NCBI GenBank assembly: GCA_030323885.1
Contig: CM059198.1
Location: 8,578,086 to 8,642,085 of the forward strand
DNA length: 64,000 nt
Reading direction: 5' to 3'
DNA from: Branchipolynoe longqiensis
Taxonomy: Eukaryota > Annelida > Polychaeta > Phyllodocida > Polynoidae
The notes below the pieces were generated by a model. That model was not told where the DNA came from. It made no database searches and saw only the letters and a program-made list of their open reading frames with translations. Position 1 is the stretch's first letter. Each line of letters opens with the position of its first letter. Both the position numbers and the translations under genes were made by a program. Of this stretch, positions 1 through 9,193 are shown piece by piece.

Positions 1-185
1 TGGCTATGAGCAATCTTCATACAGAAAAAGTGAAATATCTATAAAACTAACCCACCTAGAAACAAATCGGTTGGTACACATATAGAAAACATGTTTACCA
101 ATAAGACTATATTAAATTTTTAAGGTTAGGGTTCTGGATTTCTATAAATTTTGAATAAAATCGACGTTTTGCACTGCGCGTACCG
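1..185. repeat. Dispersed repeat block A
   Basis: AT-rich, non-coding. Near-identical sequence recurs at 421-610 and, inside foldback element FB-3, at 61740-61930 and 61955-62105. All copies share a 'gagcaatcttcatacag' start and an 'aaggttagggttc' motif, and run into a 'ctgcgcgta' edge. Probably an internal piece of an FB-3-type element truncated by the window edge. Confidence 0.75.
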
Positions 186-420
186 GCAAACTGCCCGCGA
201 AGGGTAAAATACGGCAATGCTATGTCTATGTGGAGCATTTATTTTTGTAAAATAAATTTAAAAGCTTTCATTGGATCGATTAAAAATATCTTAATGCGCG
301 ATTGAAGAGGAAGATCTGAAGTATTTAATGTAACCTAAGAGCAATTTACGCTGAAAGTATTAAAAACAAGAGATAATAGTGAAAGTTGGGATATTCTGAG
401 TGTCAGTGCCAGTGCATTGT
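186..420 (+). repeat. Dispersed repeat block B
   Basis: Shares a recognisable stretch (gcgaagggtaaaat, then aatgctatgtctatg, then ttaatgcgcgattgaag) with 31555-31790 (+), 32925-33140 (-), 39110-39300 (-) and 39305-39475 (+). In those places it forms the arms of foldback elements. Here one copy sits between two block-A copies, so 1-610 reads A-B-A. Confidence 0.75.
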
Positions 421-610
421 CAATGGCCGTGAGCAATCTTCATACAGAAAAAGTGAAATATCTCTAAAACTACACCACTTAGAAACAAACTGCTTGGTAC
501 ACATATAGAAAACATATTCAACGAATAGATTATATTAAATTTATAAGGTTAGGGTTCCGGAATTCTATTAATTTTGAATGAAATACACGTTTTCCACTGC
601 GCGTACAGCC
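421..610. repeat. Dispersed repeat block A, second copy
   Basis: Same sequence and orientation as 1-185, ending at the same 'ctgcgcgtac' edge. It closes the A-B-A arrangement. Confidence 0.75.
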
Positions 611-1243
611 AAACTCTATGGGATGTTTACTGGTTGATATCGCCACAATGGCCGCGCATCCGGTTCGTGTCGTGCATGGAACTGTATTGATTAGTTTATC
701 CGACAGATGTCAGCACAACAGCAGGCAAAGCAGTTGGTTTGGTTGGTTGTTGGAGGTTTACGTCCTGGCAACATTTAAGGTCATATTAGGATGGGTACGG
801 ACTTGCGATAGGAGCTGGGAAGAACATGGTTTCTAATGGTTTGTTGCATTCTTTTTTTTGTGTTTTGGTGAATATGCTTATTCTGCTGAATAAGTTCTTT
901 TGTCAGGGCCGAAGCACAAAAATGGTTTAATAGAGTTAGGAATAGAATAACTGTTGAATACACAATTTGAAAGTCGGTAATCGAGTATGGTAGTCAGTTA
1001 CTGTTGAATGCACAATTTGCAGCATATAACACAATGGAATTCTGTTACCCACAAGTTCCACAGCAATACGGCAACAGTAGAGTCATATGGCTACATCGAT
1101 ATTATTAGTCACATCAATGTGAGTACTTCATTGTATTTAGAATGTAAGCGGAAGTTATCTTCTGTATTCAAGTGGTAAAGTTGTAGTAAGTTGTAATGTA
1201 GGGTCGGGTCTGTTGGAGTTAGACACACACTGACAATGGTTAG
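611..1243. other. Intergenic, repeat fragments only
   Basis: No supportable gene. 722-806 is a 3'-end fragment of SINE-A (-). 860-930 resembles 10500-10570. 985-1195 is the reverse complement of part of 40430-40740 (shared 'ttccacagcaa', 'gtcatatg' and 'aagttatcttctgtattcaa' type motifs), so it belongs to an unnamed dispersed family. Confidence 0.6.
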
Positions 1244-1520
1244 TTTGTTGAGGTTTCACATCCTTGCAACATCTAAGGTCATATCAGGAAGGGCACCGAC
1301 TTGCAACAGTGCATGCTCGTGGTGAGTCTATAGGAGCTTCCCCACTAGGAGACCGGGTCGCAGGCACCATGACCCGATATCCCACCCAGTTACATTATCC
1401 TGACACTGAGCCAGCCAGTCCTCGCCCTATCCTATTAATTCTGAGCGCCAGGCTAGAACGCGACAAGAGTTAACTTTTAAGTCATTTGTTTGACTCGACC
1501 GGGTTTCGAACTTGAGGTTT
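1244..1520 (-). mobile_element. SINE-A (tRNA-derived SINE)
   Basis: SINE-A is the commonest repeat here. Read 5' to 3' it has a tRNA-like head with an A box (tggccgaatcggtagagcgc type) and B box (ggttcgaacc type), then 'gagtcaaaccaatgactta', then a body ending 'gatatgaccttagatgttgc caggatgtaaaac' plus short CAA runs. Such elements are copied by Pol III transcription and LINE-encoded machinery. This copy is inverted and lacks most of the head. Confidence 0.85.
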
Positions 1521-1676
1521 AAACATCTAAGGTCATATCAGGGCGGGTACCGATTTGGGACAGTGCGCACTCATGGCGACTTTATAATGCTGCCCCACTG
1601 GGAAACCGGGCCGCAGGCACCATGACCCGATATCCCACTCAGTCACATTATCCTGATACTGAGCTAGCCAGTCTAG
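1521..1676 (-). mobile_element. SINE-A, tandem partial copy
   Basis: A second inverted SINE-A 3' half begins directly after the previous copy, missing its extreme 3' end, and stops at 'gagctagccagtc'. The two form a head-to-tail pair. Confidence 0.8.
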
Positions 1677-1741
1677 TGGCAATAGTAACGAAACCTACAT
1701 TGAAGGCAGTCTTGTATATCATGAGAAAGCTGCATAGAACG

Positions 1742-2160
1742 TAGATAAAGGATTCACCAGGTACTCGCAGTACACGGGTGAAGACCAGCCTTATATAAAA
1801 ACGGTCGAAAAATCGGGATAATGAAATGAGTCTTCATGAGAGTCTAATTTTACAATCTAAGAAGCAACATTTATTCTTTGTATATGTCTTCATATTTCCC
1901 CACTACCTTTGAGTTGAAAAATATAATAAAACATCTAGTTTAATAAGATTTAAAAGTGAAATCGACGGAGTTCTATGGCCGCCATCTTGTCTTTTTGCAT
2001 TCTCTCCCATTTCACCAACTCTGTGCCTATATATGTAGCCATTTGATCCTGGAACCACAGTTTCTAGTCCCTGCCCCATACTAAAGCTATTTTCGCCCTT
2101 TATTTATACTATGTTGTCATTCACCCATGGTCTACAAGTACCAGGTGAATCTTTTATCTA
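1742..2160. mobile_element. Non-autonomous DNA element, 9-bp target duplication
   Basis: The 24-bp termini are inverted with two mismatches (TAGATAAAGGATTCACC at the left; the right end is its complement). The direct repeat CATAGAACG flanks both sides exactly (1733-1741 and 2161-2169). A 9-bp duplication is typical of Mutator-like elements, so MULE MITE is the best guess. No transposase frame is visible in the 419 bp. Confidence 0.8.
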
Positions 2161-2189
2161 CATAGAACGATGGTTTTGCGTTCCTATCA

Positions 2190-2340
2190 TTTATTTAGAT
2201 AAATATATTAGGTTGATTGTTGTAATTGACCTCAATTTGTTTTCCGAAGTAACTTATAGATCAAATGGATAACATTTAAGATTTTTGAAGTGCAAACAGG
2301 CAGAATTAATTTTGGCAAGCACATAAAAGCCCAAATAATA
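2190..2340. mobile_element. M-TTAA MITE fragment
   Basis: Diverged internal part of the M-TTAA family (see 11492-11838). It keeps 'ataaatatattaggttgatt', 'gaagtgcaaac' and 'aattaattttggcaagca'. Both terminal repeats are absent. Confidence 0.6.
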
Positions 2341-2399
2341 GCCATAGCTAGGAATTTGTCTTTGGGTTTGCAGATAAAACTTTGGAATGGACGAGTGCT

Positions 2400-2600
2400 G
2401 AAAATGCGAGGCACTATCAGGCCAGGGGGAGGGGTTTAAGGGTCTCCCCACGCAGTCATTTTTTTAAATCTAGGGGCTTTGAAATGACATTTGCAACCAT
2501 TTCAGGGAGGTTCCACACTAGCATGGTGTTTTTTTTTTTGTGGGGATGGGCAGCTTCTCCCTTCCCACCCCCCTGCTAGCTACGGCCCTGCACGTGTGAG
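2400..2600. repeat. Dispersed repeat with 'tagctacggccctg' end
   Basis: G/C-run-rich segment whose end 'tagctacggccctg' recurs at 37579-37592. Its middle ('aaatggcatttcagagcctctag' type, inverted here) recurs near 37136-37160. Class unknown. Confidence 0.45.
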
Positions 2601-2764
2601 TTTATCACAAACACGTGACCGGATAGTGCATACCATGTGACCCACTGAGTGCATAATATCCCGCGTACACCGTGTGCCAAAGTCGGCATTTCCGCAATCC
2701 AACTTCTGGGGTCTCGAATCCCCGCCCCCCCCCCCCGCCTCCCCGCAATTACCTCTTCCTCCAG

Positions 2765-2863
2765 GGGTGTAGTCAGGTTCTATAGTGGGTTCAAACCCTG
2801 GTTGAGTCCAATCCATGACGTAAAAGTGTATACTTGTCACTACCCAACCTGGCGCTCGGCATT
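2765..2863 (+). mobile_element. SINE-A 5' part, truncated at the GC-rich unit
   Basis: B-box region ('gggttcaaaccctgg'), then the body down to 'ggcgctcggcatt', where homology stops at the border of the GC-rich unit. At 5272-5286 'gcatcaataggatag' resembles the next SINE-A bases (gcattaataggatag). The unit may therefore have inserted into this SINE, though only about 15 bases support that. Confidence 0.65.
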
Positions 2864-3078
2864 GGTCGTAATGCCGAGGAGAGGAAGAGACCCTCCCCCG
2901 CCCCGCGCTGTCGCACTGCTTTCCCACCTCGGCCGACGCCGCCGCGCGCTGCCTCCTCCCTCCGCCCCCCTGCCGCGCAGCACTCGCGCCTCACCCGACG
3001 CCCGCTGCTCGCCACCTCTCGCCCTCCCCCGGGCTGGCAGCTTTCACACCTCACCCGCTATCGCCCCTCCCTCCCCCT

Positions 3079-3085
3079 TATAAGG
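3079..3085 (+). promoter_or_regulatory. TATA box of the GC-rich unit
   Basis: TATAAGG is the only AT stretch in several hundred GC-rich bases. About 25-30 bp downstream is 'cctcaggcact', a plausible initiator. The first ATG in a good context (A at -3) follows at 3183. Confidence 0.5.
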
Positions 3086-3343
3086 TCGCCCGCCGGCCTC
3101 CCTCAGGCACTTGCCCTCCAGCCGCCTCCAGCTCTCTACCGTTTTCCTTTGGCTTACCTCCTCCACCTCGGACCGCTACACTATGCCGCAAGGAAAAAGC
3201 AAAGGACGGAAGGGCTCCCGGGCGGCCGCCCACGGCACCCCGAGGCCGGCTGAAACCCTGAGGCGGGACGAGTCACCCCCATCCGCCCCGGCGTCTCCTT
3301 CGTCGCCCGGCCCCTCACGCCGCACCTCGGGCACCGACGCCAT

Positions 3344-4795
3344 ATGGAGGAGCTGCAGCGCCTCCGGCTGGAACAACGCCAGTCGACTGCGGACCTCCAC
3401 GCAAGGATCGACAGCCTGGAGACCGGGGGGGCACGGTCCATCCCCGAGGCGCCCTCACCCGCGCCCAGACCTCGAGCCGCCCCGGCCCCCGCACCTCGGG
3501 CGCGCGCCTCGGGGGGACCCAGGCCGCCGCCACCGCCGCCTGCAGCCCTGCCAGGAGCCGCCCACGCCCAGTACGAGCGCTACCATCACCTCGGCGGCCA
3601 AGCAGCGGCACCGACATCGCCGGCCTACCAGGAGGAGCCGGCACGGCACACCCCGGTCTCCGCAGCCGACGCCGTCCGGGAGATCCTGGCCTCCGCCGAG
3701 GCGCGCCACTCGGTGAGGCGACAAGGTATACCTGCCGATTATGTCTTTCCCTCCGACCTCGTGCAGAGAGGGGCGGAGAGGAAGTCGGTGAAGAGGGGGG
3801 AAGCGATGAAGGATGAGTATAACCTCGCCCTTCTTACCCTCATCAACCACCCCGACTTCCCCGCCCACTCTGCTCCGGGGTTACATCACCACATCCTCAC
3901 CGTCCTCCAGGATCACCTCGTCTACCCGTGGGCGACCGTCCGCAACTATTCCGAGACGGTGTTTACGTGGATCGCGGACGGACGGCTCCCCCACGGGTGG
4001 CACGACCCAGTGGCCCTGAACCTCCTTAGGGTCGAGTGTATCGCCATGCCCAACCACCAAGCTGCCAGCACCCCAGCCCCCCCACTCGACCCTCCACACC
4101 GAGGCCCACACTTCCCCCGAGTCCAAACCGACGCCCGAGTCGCCTACGACAGGCACAGCCACGGGGCCCCCTGCCCGGCCTGGAACTGGGACCCCGCCTC
4201 GTGCGATCGGGCCCCCGTCGGGGAGGCCCACGGCGAGGCGGGGGACAGGCGCCGTCACGTATGCGCCTACTGCGCAAACGTGAGGCGCATACTCACTATG
4301 CACTGCGAGGCTGAATGCATAACCAAGCAAGCCCGTGAGCGCCAGATCCCCCCCCCCCCCCACCTCGGCGGATTTTTGATCCGCCGGCCTCCCCCCGGCC
4401 GACCCGGGGGGCCCTTCCCGGCGCCTCACACTCACCACTGCCGACAGCCCCGCAACCTCCACCGACAGCCTCCCAGCGACCACCGATCGCAGCGCCGCCT
4501 AGTCCCAGCCGGGGATCATCACCTCGGGCCTCACGCCTCGGACCACATCCCAGCCCAGCCTCACGAGGAACCCTCTGCCGCCAACCCCCACGACACCGCC
4601 TTCAACAACCCGCCCGCCCAGACCCCGACTACCACCCCACCCAGCCCTGACGACTTCGCTGCCCCCCTGCTCGATCCTCGTCGGACCTCCTCACCGGATC
4701 CCGCCAAGGAGCGGGCCTCCCCCTTTTTGGCCGCCCGCTCCCTGTCGACGCAGGCCCCGGACGCTCGCCGCCCCCAGAGGGAACCTGACCCCTGA
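3344..4795 (+). CDS. Gag-like protein with C-terminal Cys/His cluster (putative DIRS/Ngaro-type ORF1)
   Basis: The ORF is 483 codons. Residues 2-27 look like a short coiled coil (EELQRLRLEQ...IDSLE). Residues 30-105 are Pro/Ala/Arg-rich. Residues 131-240 form a predicted helical domain with LALLTLINHPDFP, ILTVLQDHLVYPW and ALNLLRVECIAMP. Residues 277-325 hold a Cys/His cluster: PCPAWNWDPASC, then HVCAYC, then H320, C321 and C325. The tail is Pro/Ser/Thr-rich. The W-N-x3-C / H-x-C-x2-C / H-x-x-x-C spacing recalls the zinc-binding end of Gag-like ORF1 proteins of tyrosine-recombinase retroelements, which package element RNA. ATG 3344 has a weak context; ATG 3183 is stronger but in another frame (161 nt upstream), so the 5' end may be frameshifted. 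A 14-C run (4348-4361) and a 7-bp stem (4367-4385) lie inside the ORF. Long chance ORFs are common at this GC; the domain pattern is the main support. Confidence 0.6.
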   Translation: MEELQRLRLEQRQSTADLHARIDSLETGGARSIPEAPSPAPRPRAAPAPAPRARASGGPRPPPPPPAALPGAAHAQYERYHHLGGQAAAPTSPAYQEEPARHTPVSAADAVREILASAEARHSVRRQGIPADYVFPSDLVQRGAERKSVKRGEAMKDEYNLALLTLINHPDFPAHSAPGLHHHILTVLQDHLVYPWATVRNYSETVFTWIADGRLPHGWHDPVALNLLRVECIAMPNHQAASTPAPPLDPPHRGPHFPRVQTDARVAYDRHSHGAPCPAWNWDPASCDRAPVGEAHGEAGDRRRHVCAYCANVRRILTMHCEAECITKQARERQIPPPPHLGGFLIRRPPPGRPGGPFPAPHTHHCRQPRNLHRQPPSDHRSQRRLVPAGDHHLGPHASDHIPAQPHEEPSAANPHDTAFNNPPAQTPTTTPPSPDDFAAPLLDPRRTSSPDPAKERASPFLAARSLSTQAPDARRPQREPDP

Positions 4796-4990
4796 CGCGG
4801 TCCGCCTCTCTGCCGCCCTTCCCCGAGGGGCACCTGGCGCAGGGCATCCGGACCTCCGACCCGGTCCACGCCTACGTGCCCCGCCTCGCCCCCTCGGGCG
4901 CGCCTCGAGCCCTCCCCGCCCTTTTGGTGGAGGGCTCCTCGGCACCCCCTCCTTCATCTACTGACACTCAACATAAACTCAACCTCTTCA

Positions 4991-5186
4991 CCTGTACATT
5001 GCTCCTCATGAGCCCTTCCTACCTTTCTCCTTTACTGATTTACTTTACATTGCTCCTTATGAGCTTATTTACTGTGCCTATTTCTTCACCTGTACATTGC
5101 TCCTCATGAGCCCTTTCTACCTTACTCCATTTACTGATTTACTCTACATTGCTCCTTATGAGCTTATTACTTGCTCCTCCTGAGCC
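4991..5186 (+). repeat. 98-bp direct repeat, two copies
   Basis: 'cctgtacattgctcctcatg' starts at 4991 and again at 5089. Each unit also contains a second, similar half ('tacattgctccttatgagc'). It lies between the ORF stop and the polyadenylation signal, so it would be 3' UTR. Confidence 0.8.
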
Positions 5187-5225
5187 TCTCGCCTCTTCCC
5201 TGTATGCTCTGTTGTTTGAGGCGTA

Positions 5226-5231
5226 AATAAA
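5226..5231 (+). terminator. Polyadenylation signal AATAAA in a palindrome
   Basis: AATAAA lies within GGCGT-AAATAA-ACGCC (5220-5235), so the signal forms the loop of a 5-bp stem. It ends the GC-rich transcription unit; homology to it is not seen beyond about 5271. Confidence 0.5.
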
Positions 5232-5271
5232 CGCCTTATTTCCACCCCCGCCTTCCCTTCTTCCTTTTCGC

Positions 5272-5499
5272 GCATCAATAGGATAGAGAATGTACTAGTA
5301 AAAGTGGAATGATGAAGACCAAGTCGCTGTGATTGAAATTTCCCCGCTTGATCAACTAATGTGGCAAGCAAACAACATTTAAAGCCACGGTTTAATGAGC
5401 AAATAAAAAAGGTACCACTCTGCAAAATAAATGTTAGGGTCATTATCCAACAGAATGGGAATAAGTTATACCAGCAACACGATGATTTCAAATTCTAAT
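5272..5499. other. Unassigned AT-rich spacer
   Basis: No gene or repeat is recognised apart from the first 15 bases resembling SINE-A. It runs into the first, diverged 70-bp satellite monomers. Confidence 0.5.
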
Positions 5500-7240
5500 T
5501 TATCAGCTTGTGTATGCCAGACATTAATTACTTTGGGTAGAATCGAACCTTGTGTTTTAAACTCTCATCTTGTGTATGCCATGCATTACTGAGGGGGTAA
5601 GCTAACCCAGTGTCACACTGTATCTTTGAAATTGTCAGTGTGTGGAGGCGCTGCATCGCAATGAGTAGAACTAACCCAGAGTCACACTGTGTCTTGTCAA
5701 ATTCTCACTTTATGTATGCCAGACATTGCAATGAGTAGAACTAACCCAGGGTCACACTGTGTTTTATTAAGTTATCACTTTATGTATGCCAGACATCACA
5801 ATGAGTAGAACTAACCCAGGGTCACACTGTGTTTTATTAAATTCTCACTTTAAGTATGCCGGACATCGCAATGAGTAGAACTATCCCAGGGTCACAATGT
5901 GTCTTGTTAAATTCTCACTTTATGTATACCAGACATTGCAACTAGAAGTAATAATAACCTAGGGTCACACTGTGTTTTATTAAATTGTCACGTTATGTAT
6001 GCCGGATATCGCAATGAGTAGAACTAACCCAGGGTCACACTGTGTCTTGTTAAATTCTCACTTTATATATGCCAGACATTGCAATAAGTAGAACTAACCC
6101 AGGGTCACACTGTGTTTTATTAAATTCTCACATTATGTATGCCGGACATCGCAATGAGTAGAACTAACCCAGGGTCACACTGTATTTGATTAAATTCTCA
6201 CGTTATGTATGCCAGACATTGCAATGAGTAGAACTAACCCAGGGTCACACTGTGTCTTGTTAAATTCTCACTTTATGTATGCCGGACATCGCAATGAGTA
6301 GAACTAACCCAGGGTCACACTGTGTCTTGTTAAATTCTCACATTATGTATGCCGGACATTGCAATGAGTAGAACTAACCCAGGGTCACACTGTGTTTTAT
6401 TAAATTCTCACATTATGTATGCCGGACATCGCAATGAGTAGAACTAACCCAGGGTCACACTGTATTGGATTAAATTCTCACGTTATGTATGCCAGACAGT
6501 GCAATGAGTAGAACTAAACCAGGGTCACACTGTGTCTTGTTAAGTTCTCACTTTATGTATGCCAGACATTGCAATGAGTAGAACTAACCCAGGGTCACAC
6601 TGTGTTTTATTAAATTCTCACATTATGTATGCCGGACATTGCAATGAGTAGAACTAACCGAGGGTCACACTGTGTCTTGTTAAGTTCTCATTTCATGTAT
6701 GCCGGACATCGCAATGAGTAGAACTAACCCAGGCTCACACTGTGTCTTGTTAAATTGTCACTTTATGTATGCCAGACATTAGAATAAGTAGAACTAACCC
6801 AGCGTCACATTGTGTCTTGTTAAATTCTCACGTTATGTATGCCAGACATCGCAATGAGTAGAACTAACCCAGGGTCACACTGTGTCTTGTTAAATTCTCA
6901 CATTATGTATGCCGGCCATTGCAATGAGTAGCACTAACCCAGGGTCACACTGTGTTTTATTAAATTCTCACATTATGTATGCCGGACATCGCAATGAGTA
7001 GAACTAACCCAGGGTCACACTGTATTTGATTAAATTCTCACGTTATGTATGCCAGACAGTGCAATGAGTAGAACTAAACCAGGGTCACACTGTGTCTTGT
7101 TAAGTTCTCACTTTATGTATGCCAGACATTGCAATGAGTAGAACTAACCCAGGGTCACACTGTGTTTTATTAAATTCTCACATTATGTATGCCGGACATT
7201 GCAATGAGTAGAAGCTAATCGAGGGTCACACTGTGGTGCT
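5500..7240 (+). repeat. 70-bp satellite array with 8-monomer higher-order repeat
   Basis: The monomer is 'gcaatgagtagaactaaccc agggtcacactgtg...taaattctcac.ttatgtatgcc', period 70 bp from about 5990 on and more diverged before. Variant monomers recur at 560 bp (8 x 70): 6281-6680 matches 6841-7240, including the private variants 'gccagacagt' (6491/7051) and 'gaactaaacc'. No conserved reading frame. Confidence 0.95.
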
Positions 7241-7440
7241 TGTTAAGTGCTGCATTTCACTGGTAGGTGGACAGGAGTTGGTGTTATTAAAGCACAACTT
7301 CTCCACTGTTTATCTGTGTGACTTGGCTTCATTCTTCCTTAGCATTGGTTAATGAGTTGATAGATAAGTGATATGAAGGGGAGAGTTTCTGTAGTATTAT
7401 CTGGTGTCCCAAACGTGGCCGGGCATTCAGTAATATTATA
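7241..7440 (+). mobile_element. R950 repeat, 3' portion
   Basis: Interrupts the 70-bp array. It matches the 3' third of R950 at 23440-23635 ('aggagttg', 'aaagcacaac', 'tctgtgtgacttg', 'cttccttag', 'gaaggggagag') and lacks the rest. The satellite resumes at about 7441. Confidence 0.75.
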
Positions 7441-8055
7441 CCAGGGTGACACTGTGTCTTGTTAAATTCTCACATTATGTATGCCAGATATCGCAATGAG
7501 TAGAACTAACCCAGGGTCACACTGTGTCTTGATAAATTATCACTTTATGTATACCAGACATTGCAACTAGAAGTAATACTAACTTAGGGTCACACTGTGT
7601 CTTGTTAAATTCTCACTTTATGTATCCCAGACATTGCAATGAGTAGAACTAAACTTAGTAAAACCTAATAGGTAGAACTAACCAGTGTCACACTGTACCT
7701 TTACTAAATCTCAGTTTGTGTAAGCCAGGCATTGTAATGTGTAGAACTAACCGACTTTCACATTGTATCTTTTTCTTTATTTAATCTCAGTTTGTGTAAG
7801 CCAGGCATTGTAACGAGTAGAACTAACCGAATATCACACTGTATCTTTTTTTAATCTCAGTTTGTGTTAGCCAGGCATTGTAATACGTAGAACTAACCGA
7901 ATACCACTTTGTATCTTTTTAAGATTGCAGTTTGTGTAAGCCAGGCATTGTAATACGTAGAACTAACCGAATACCACATTGTATCTTTTTTAAATCTCAG
8001 TCTGTGTAAACCAGGCATTGTAATAAGTAGAACTAACCGAATACCAGGCTCCGTC
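7441..8055 (+). repeat. 70-bp satellite, degenerate flank
   Basis: Continues the array with good monomers to about 7660. Five or six diverged ones follow ('gtaagccaggcattgtaat.gtagaactaaccga'), as expected for the decaying edge of a satellite. Confidence 0.85.
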
Positions 8056-8261
8056 TTTCAAGTTCTGAAATGGTGATGAATTATCTTAATCTAAACTCAG
8101 AACGCTCGCCGCATCTGGATAGAATTACTGCACGGACCATGATGCATCTGGGTCATATGGACGCTGACCGATCTGCACATGCGCGGTGCTACCTACCGCA
8201 TGTCTTTTATGAGTGTGGATGTGGATGTGTGTGGGTGTGGATGTGTGTATCTTTATTGACA
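8056..8261. other. Unassigned, short GT-rich tract
   Basis: Nothing is recognised except a short interrupted TG-rich run at 8213-8250. Confidence 0.5.
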
Positions 8262-8505
8262 TGTACCGTAGGTCGGGTACCGTCTTGTGACAGTGCGCAC
8301 TCATGTTGACTTCATAGTGCTGCCCCACTGGAAGACAAGGCCAACAGCACCATTGCCGTCTATCCCACTCAGACACATTATCCTGACACTGATCCCAACT
8401 GGGTCCTTGCCCTATCCTAATAGCACTGAGCGCCTGGCTAGGAAGCAACAAGTATCAATTTTGATGTCATTGGTTTGACTCGATCATGATTCAAACTTGT
8501 GTGTT
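8262..8505 (-). mobile_element. SINE-A (-)
   Basis: Starts within the 3' body ('gtcgggtaccgtcttgtgac') and reaches the head junction ('ggtttgactcgatcatgatt'). The tRNA-like head is decayed. Confidence 0.8.
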
Positions 8506-8572
8506 CGAATCTCACGATATAACAAAATGTAGGGTGGTCGCTCAATTCATTCGTTTATCCTGCCTGGTCAAC

Positions 8573-8893
8573 CAGATGTGGTGGCTGATTCGGTATGAGC
8601 GCAGGCTTCCCATGTGGTAGGTCGGACATTTGAAACTCAGCCGAGTAAAACAAATGACTTACCAAATTTATACTTGTCACTGCCTAGCCTGACGCTCGGC
8701 ATTATTAGGATAGGGCAGGGACTGGTTAGCTCAATATCAGGATAATGTGAGTGAATGGGATATTGGGTCATGGTGCAGGCAGCCTGGTCTCCAAGTGGGG
8801 CAGCACTATAAATTGCCACGAGTGTGCACTGTCAAAAATCAGTACCTGTCGGGATATGACCTTAGATGTTGCCAGGATGCAAAACTCCAACAA
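8573..8893 (+). mobile_element. SINE-A (+), near full length
   Basis: Head from 'gatgtggtggctgattcggt' with a decayed B box ('gacatttgaaactc'), then the complete body to 'gatgttgccaggatgcaaaa' and 'ctccaacaaacaa'. It faces the 8262-8505 copy head to head. Confidence 0.85.
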
Positions 8894-9048
8894 ACAAGAA
8901 TAACGAAATCACTGGCAGTAATATTTGCAAACTTTAAACTTAAAATAAAAAACTAATGACCATTCACACAGCAAGGTGAAGACAGTCAGAGAAAGTAACT
9001 ATTGGTAGCCAAACAACGATCCGATTGTATAACAAACAAACTCACAGA

Positions 9049-9193
9049 GGTTTGGGGGATGTGGGAGAATGCTTACAAACAGAGAAACAATGCATGCAGT
9101 AGTTAGCTACACAATAACTGAAAGTGATAAAAATAAGGGGAATCACAAGACTATTACTGTCTAGCGGCGAAAACAAGTCATTAGACTTAGCCG
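9049..9193 (+). mobile_element. SINE-D-related tail, split by a MITE
   Basis: Matches 62740-62935 (shared 'caagactattactgtcta.c', 'ggcgaaaacaagtcattaga'). It carries the 3' hairpin AAGTC-atta-GACTT (9175-9188). The rest of this copy ('tatgggcagcataaatacac') lies at 9598-9618 beyond an inserted MITE. Confidence 0.75.

Larger units (their letters stand above)
2864..5271 (+). mobile_element. GC-rich transcription unit, putative Gag-only retroelement
   Basis: About 2.4 kb of very GC-rich DNA with sharp edges against AT-rich flanks. It starts with an inverted pair (CGGCATT...AATGCCG, 2857-2876) and C-rich DNA. A TATA box (3079), the ORF 3344-4795, a 98-bp direct repeat and a polyadenylation signal follow. 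No reverse transcriptase, tyrosine recombinase or LTR is visible, so it is either a non-autonomous retroelement or a captured Gag-like gene. Base composition unlike its neighbours suggests separate origin or strong selection. Confidence 0.6.

Noticed and set aside
1..610. Telomeric repeat because of 'ggttagggttc'
   Set aside because: The motif occurs once per block-A copy and is not in tandem.
3176..4483. Antisense ORFs of 74-200 codons across the GC-rich unit
   Set aside because: High GC suppresses stops in all frames; none shows a motif, and the TATA box and AATAAA are on the plus strand.
2859..5286. Firm target-site duplication for the GC-rich unit in SINE-A
   Set aside because: Only 'gcatt'/'gcatc' plus ten bases match at the far side, and the SINE body does not continue; kept only as a possibility.
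5990..7240. CRISPR-like array
   Set aside because: Monomers are contiguous with no unique spacers, and the context is eukaryotic; it is a satellite.
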